From NCBI GenBank assembly GCA_036784855.1, contig JAZDSV010000012.1, forward strand, positions 1-64,000: a stretch of 64,000 nt of DNA, read 5' to 3'. This document shows, in pieces, positions 62,092-64,000 of the stretch; position 1 is the first letter of the stretch, and every line of letters starts with the position of its first letter. The translations under genes and the position numbers were made by a program. Below the pieces are notes generated by a model. The model searched no databases, had not been told where the DNA came from, and worked only from the letters and a program-made list of their open reading frames with translations. Origin of the DNA: Aphelidium insulamus (Eukaryota; Aphelidiomycota; Aphelidea; Aphelidiaceae).

Positions 62092-64000
62092 ATGTCTGCC
62101 TCTGCCGCCTCTGCAGCCGCCTCTACTCCCTCTGCCACCGTGACTGATGGCGCTCAGTTTGCTGCGGCCGTCAGTCTTGGCGCCAGTCAGCAGCAGTCTC
62201 AGGCCGACAAGCTGCACTTGATTACGCGTAATCTGCAAGAAGTGCTCGGCCAGGACACCATCAAGTCCGTGCTGGAGCAGCGTGACCTGGTGGTGTACTG
62301 GGGCACGGCCACCACGGGTAAGCTACGTGTCATCGTGTATAGCTGCTACATGCACAACTGTTTTACCTACATCTGCAGGCAAGCCCCATATTGGCTACTT
62401 TGTGCCCATGTGCAAGATTGCCGACTTTCTGCACGCTGGCTGCAAGGTCAAGATCCTGCTGGCGGACCTGCACGCCTACCTGGACAACCAGAAGGCGCCG
62501 TGGGATCTGCTGCGGCTGCGTGTCCAGTACTACAAGCACATCATCACGGCCATGCTGCAGTCGATTGGCGTGCAGACCGAGTCGCTCGAATTCGTGGTGG
62601 GCACCGACTATCAGCTGTCGCGTGAGTACAACTTGGACGCGTACCGTCTGGCGGCCCTGGTCACCGAGCACGACGCCAAGAAGGCCGGTGCCGAGGTGGT
62701 GAAGCAGGTTGATCACCCGCTGCTCAGCGGCCTGATCTACCCGGGACTGCAAGCGCTGGACGAGGAGTACCTCAAGGTCGATGCACAGTTTGGCGGCACT
62801 GACCAGCGCAAGATCTTCACCTACGCCGAGAAGTATATGCCGCAGCTGGGCTACAAGAAGCGCGCCCACCTCATGAACTTTATGGTATGCATGTGTGTAA
62901 CTGAAGGTTCTTTGTTATGCGCCCCCCCCCTGCAATGTGTGTATGCTGTGAGGTGTCTGGTCCCTCTCTCAAGCATTCACCTGTGGATGGCTGTCACTTC
63001 TTTCGTTTTTCTGCTGTTTTACTTTTCTTTATTCTTTCGTTGACTCTGTTTCACCTGCTGGACGTTTGCCCTTTCCCATACATTCACCTCGCTAATACTG
63101 TTTCACCTCATCGATTATTTTTTTGATTATTTATTTATTATTTGTTCCTTGTGGTGGAATCTTATAATTTAATCTCTGTATCAACACATTACTACTAGAT
63201 GTTCCCGATTAACTCACCTACTTTTGTATAGGTTCCCGGGCTGATGGGATCAAAGATGAGCTCGTCGGACCCAGACTCCAAGATTGACTTGCTGGACAGT
63301 GCCAAGGTGGTGGAGCGCAAGATCAAGAAGGCTTTTTGCGAGGAGGGCAACGTCAAGGACAACGGCCTGCTTTCGTTTGCCAAGCACGTACTGTACCCGC
63401 TGTATGAGCTGCAGCCCAGCACAGCCGCGGCCGACAACGGCGGCACCCCCGCGCGCTCACTCAAATTCACGCGCAAGCCCGAGTTTGGCGGCGATGTCGA
63501 GTACGCCACATATGTCGAACTGGAGTCGGCATTTGCCGCAAACAGCCTGCACCCGGGCGACCTCAAACGCGGCATCGCCGATGCCATCAACGGATTCCTG
63601 GAGCCCATTCGGCAGCACTGGCAGCGCAACCCGGAACTGCTGCAGCTCACCAGCCGCGCCTACCCGGAAATCCCACTGCCAGCCGCAATCGCCGCGGCAA
63701 AAGGCAACTCACCCACCGGCGGCGCCAAGAAGAACAAGTCCGGATCGGCCGCACAGCCAAAGGAGGTAGCGCCGGTGGCCAAGGAGGTGGCGCGGTTCGA
63801 CCTGAGGGTGGGCAAGATTGTGGCGGTGGACAAGCACCCGGACGCCGACGCCCTGTTCATTGAAAAGATCGACGTGGGCGAAGCGGAGCCGCGCACCATT
63901 GTCTCGGGACTGGTGGCGCACTACTCGGCCGCCGAGCTGCTCGGCCGCTCCGTCCTCGTGCTGTGCAACTTGAAACCGTCCAAGTTGCGCGGAATCACTT
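62092..64000 (+). CDS. YARS1: Cytosolic tyrosyl-tRNA synthetase with EMAP II-like domain (partial)
   Basis: This is a class I synthetase charging tRNA-Tyr. The catalytic domain shows [19 protein letters not shown] across intron 1, with the HIGH-type site as [36 protein letters not shown]; and MSSS in [17 protein letters not shown] as the KMSKS motif. The anticodon-binding part follows, then a Lys/Ala linker and an EMAP II-like OB-fold ([33 protein letters not shown]). The C-terminus is cut by the window edge. A fused EMAP II domain on TyrRS is known from animals and close relatives. The second intron, about 350 nt, is unusually long for this region. The ATG at 62092 gives a Ser/Ala-rich start; open sequence continues upstream. 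Confidence 0.93.

Overview
The window is nuclear DNA of a compact eukaryotic genome. Protein genes lie tens to a few hundred bases apart on both strands and are split by many very short introns, mostly 40-80 nt. A spliced reading of conserved proteins (VPS33, CCS, COQ10, calmodulin, UBL5, ICln, MCAD, 6-phosphogluconolactonase and others) fixes the exon borders well. It also shows that about one intron in nine starts with GC instead of GT. The gene content points to an opisthokont-like lineage, possibly a unicellular relative of animals or an early-diverging fungus. The clues are a cytosolic tyrosyl-tRNA synthetase carrying an EMAP II-like C-terminal domain, a five-domain AROM protein, a calmodulin with an intron straight after its ATG, an animal-like tRNA-Ala and a Ty3/gypsy chromovirus. 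The exact taxon cannot be settled from the sequence alone.

0.6-15 kb: housekeeping genes in mixed orientation: VPS33 (endolysosomal SM protein), CCS (copper chaperone for SOD1), a TTC14-like TPR/RS protein, COQ10, a CYTH triphosphatase-like protein, PAF1, a large EF-hand/REM/DEP/RGS/RasGEF protein, calmodulin and UBL5/HUB1. 15-24 kb: an F-box/LRR protein, an ADCK2-type UbiB kinase, ICln, an AT-rich secreted GT1 glycosyltransferase that looks unlike its neighbours, and a DUG3-type glutamine amidotransferase.

24-31 kb is accessory. A tandem family of secreted cysteine-rich proteins holds one intact copy, one copy broken by a single in-frame TAG and two degraded copies. Beyond it lie a multi-exon gene I do not recognise and a secreted EF-hand/membrane protein. 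32-39 kb holds AROM, a tRNA-Ala(CGC) and RNase H2 subunit A.

39.9-46.7 kb is the most unusual part. A diverged paralogue of the secreted EF-hand/membrane protein has been hit twice by LTR retroelements. A 678-bp solo LTR sits in its last exon and a 5.26-kb Ty3/gypsy chromovirus sits in its signal-peptide exon. Both insertions have 5-bp target duplications and the same orientation as the gene. The host reading frame between them is still open, although the retroelement itself is frameshifted.

47-64 kb returns to housekeeping genes: an SQS1-like R3H/G-patch protein, medium-chain acyl-CoA dehydrogenase, a C6orf136/DUF2358 protein, a small orphan, a 2,300-residue BEACH-family-like protein that stops before any BEACH domain, 6-phosphogluconolactonase, and TyrRS, which runs off the right edge.
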